A DNA stretch of 6,938 nucleotides from an uncultured Eubacteriales bacterium (GTDB taxonomy: Bacteria > Bacillota > Clostridia > Oscillospirales > Acutalibacteraceae). Position 1 is the stretch's first letter; each line of letters begins with the position of its first letter. The position numbers and the translations under genes were made by a program. The stretch lies in the NCBI GenBank assembly GCA_934476025.1, contig CAKSNI010000058.1, positions 1 through 6,938 on the forward strand, in the 5' to 3' direction. The notes under the pieces are model-generated. The model saw only the letters and a list, made by a program, of their open reading frames with translations, did not search any database and was not told the DNA's origin. Below, in pieces: positions 5,751 to 6,938 of the stretch.

Positions 5751-6887
5751 TCAGATCTTTTCGCCGTTATTGTAGCGTTCAACAACGCGTTTAATACGAT
5801 CAATCGGATTGAGAAGGCTGCTGATGGAGTTATCGCAGTTGAGCGTATCAACCAACAGAGCAATGTATTTGGCCATGTTGACATTGCAATACCACTCTCT
5901 GGAAAGCAGTTCAGGAGAATTGTAAATCAGGTTGGTGGTAAAGACTTTGTCGATCAGGCCGTTTTTGTAATACTCATCGAATTTTTCGAGACCTTCCACA
6001 AAAAGTCCGAAGGTGGAGAACATGAAGATCCGGCCGGCACCGTCTTTTTTCAGCTGAGCGGCAATGTCCAGCATGGATTCGCCGGAAGAAATCATATCGT
6101 CAACCAGAATCAGATCTTTGCCGTGGATGTCGTTCCCCAGGAACTCATGGGCTTCAATAGGGTTTTTCCCGTTGACAACGACCGAGTAATTCCGGCGTTT
6201 GTAGAACATACCGAGCGGAAGGCCGAGAACCGAGGAATAATAAATGCACCGGCCCATGCCGCCTTCATCGGGGGAAACGATCATGGTATGATCCTTGTCC
6301 AGTTTGACATCCGGAACATTTTTCAACAACGCCTTAATCATCTGATAGGTTGCCTGAACATTGTCGAACCCATCCAGCGGAATCGCATTGTTCACGCGCG
6401 GATCGTGGGCGTCAAAGGTGATAATGTTCTTAACGCCCATGTTGACCAGTTCCTGCAGCGCAAGGGCGCAGTCCATGGATTCCCGGGTGGTGCGGCGGTG
6501 CTGACGGCCTTCGTACAGCATCGGCATGATGACCGTCAGGCGTCTGGCTTTTCCGCCGAAAGCGGCGATGATCCGCTTTAAATCCTGAAAGTGATCATCC
6601 GGACTCATGGGAACTTCCTGCCCGTACATTTTGTAGGTAACGCTGGGATTGAAACAATCGCAAAGAATATAGGCATCCATTCCGCGGGCGGTGTGATTGA
6701 GTACGCCTTTGGCCTCACCGGTGCCGAAACGAGGACAGTTTGCCGGGATGACAAACGATTCGTCGGGGCCGGCGTTTCTCCACTGGGTCAGATAATAATC
6801 AACCTTGGAAGCGATATCTTCGCATCCGCGCATACTGATGATCGCAAGATCCCCATAGGGAGTATGCTTGAAATCCATACTTGCCAT
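5751..6887 (-). CDS. prs: Ribose-phosphate pyrophosphokinase (PRPP synthetase), long divergent form
   Basis: This cytoplasmic enzyme would transfer pyrophosphate from ATP to ribose 5-phosphate to make PRPP, the precursor for purines, pyrimidines, NAD, histidine and tryptophan. Family elements appear in order: GEAKGVLNHTARGMD (57-71), GRQHRR (127-132, usually RQDRK), FDAHDPRV (158-165, with the catalytic-region His), SPDEGGMGR (205-213), the flexible-loop KRR (230-232) and the PRPP-binding loop VDDMISSGES (262-271). At 378 aa it is about 60 residues longer than the common bacterial Prs (about 315), and several motifs deviate, matching a second Prs type I recall from Clostridia. The ATG at 6885-6887 is supported by GGAGGAG with six bases before the start. 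A distinct regulatory behaviour or another phosphoribosyl enzyme is possible, but synthetase is the best call. Confidence 0.92.
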   Translation of the reverse strand: MASMDFKHTPYGDLAIISMRGCEDIASKVDYYLTQWRNAGPDESFVIPANCPRFGTGEAKGVLNHTARGMDAYILCDCFNPSVTYKMYGQEVPMSPDDHFQDLKRIIAAFGGKARRLTVIMPMLYEGRQHRRTTRESMDCALALQELVNMGVKNIITFDAHDPRVNNAIPLDGFDNVQATYQMIKALLKNVPDVKLDKDHTMIVSPDEGGMGRCIYYSSVLGLPLGMFYKRRNYSVVVNGKNPIEAHEFLGNDIHGKDLILVDDMISSGESMLDIAAQLKKDGAGRIFMFSTFGLFVEGLEKFDEYYKNGLIDKVFTTNLIYNSPELLSREWYCNVNMAKYIALLVDTLNCDNSISSLLNPIDRIKRVVERYNNGEKI

Positions 6888-6906
6888 TTTTTACTCCTCC
6901 TGAACC

Positions 6907-6927
6907 GATCATAATGATCCGTTTATA
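6907..6927 (-). promoter_or_regulatory. Possible prs -10 box and overlapping palindrome
   Basis: On the minus strand TATAAA (6922-6927) could be a -10 box; its -35 box would lie at or beyond the window edge. Transcription would start near 6915, inside the palindrome GATCAT-A-ATGATC (6907-6919), which may be an operator or simply chance. Confidence 0.3.
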
Positions 6928-6938
6928 CTACCTTTATC

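Noticed and set aside
5384..5884. Leftward 166-codon frame across the M23-prs intergenic region
   Set aside because: It overlaps the ends of both genes and two terminator hairpins, has no ribosome site and shows no recognisable domain.
5730..6581. Long rightward open frame (283 codons) opposite prs
   Set aside because: It is the antisense shadow of prs, which has clear family motifs and a strong ribosome site on the minus strand.

Overview
The window looks like chromosomal DNA of a Gram-positive bacterium of the class Clostridia, probably Oscillospirales/Ruminococcaceae-like. The grounds are Shine-Dalgarno-led genes, intrinsic terminators, an FHA-FtsW/RodA fusion paired with a small PbpA-like penicillin-binding protein, a G5-M23 peptidase, and a long divergent PRPP synthetase. 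Base composition is balanced. No database search was possible, so the taxon is an inference.

Layout. Positions 1-99 are the 3' end of a group II intron (domains V and VI) entering from the left. It abuts the 3' end of a leftward inositol monophosphatase-family gene (95-862) and supplies that gene's stop codon. A compact divergent promoter region (about 863-1004) separates this gene from a rightward cell-wall pair. The first gene of the pair is an FtsW/RodA-type glycosyltransferase with an N-terminal FHA domain (1005-2639). The second is a class B penicillin-binding transpeptidase (2636-4018), joined by an ATGA overlap. The transpeptidase frame is interrupted at 3440-3442 by an in-frame TGA that replaces an expected glycine codon. 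A strong terminator follows (4039-4074). After about 200 bases with its own sigma-A-like promoter comes a membrane-anchored G5-M23 peptidase (4278-5552). This gene converges on a leftward ribose-phosphate pyrophosphokinase (5751-6887), with hairpin terminators between them.

How the genes fit together. The FHA-FtsW/RodA protein would polymerise glycan strands from lipid II, the transpeptidase would crosslink them, and the M23 enzyme would cut crosslinks to allow growth. The M23 promoter carries a direct repeat, TGTAAC-N5-TGTAAC, matching the known WalR box (TGTWAH-N5-TGTWAH), which points to control by a WalRK-type two-component system. The monophosphatase and PRPP synthetase are housekeeping metabolism genes with no obvious functional tie to the wall genes.

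Most noteworthy points: the nonsense codon in the transpeptidase, the WalR-like site, the intron-gene junction at 95-100, and the degenerate FHA domain. I saw no CRISPR array, tRNA, rRNA or phage genes, and nothing I would call a wholly new system.
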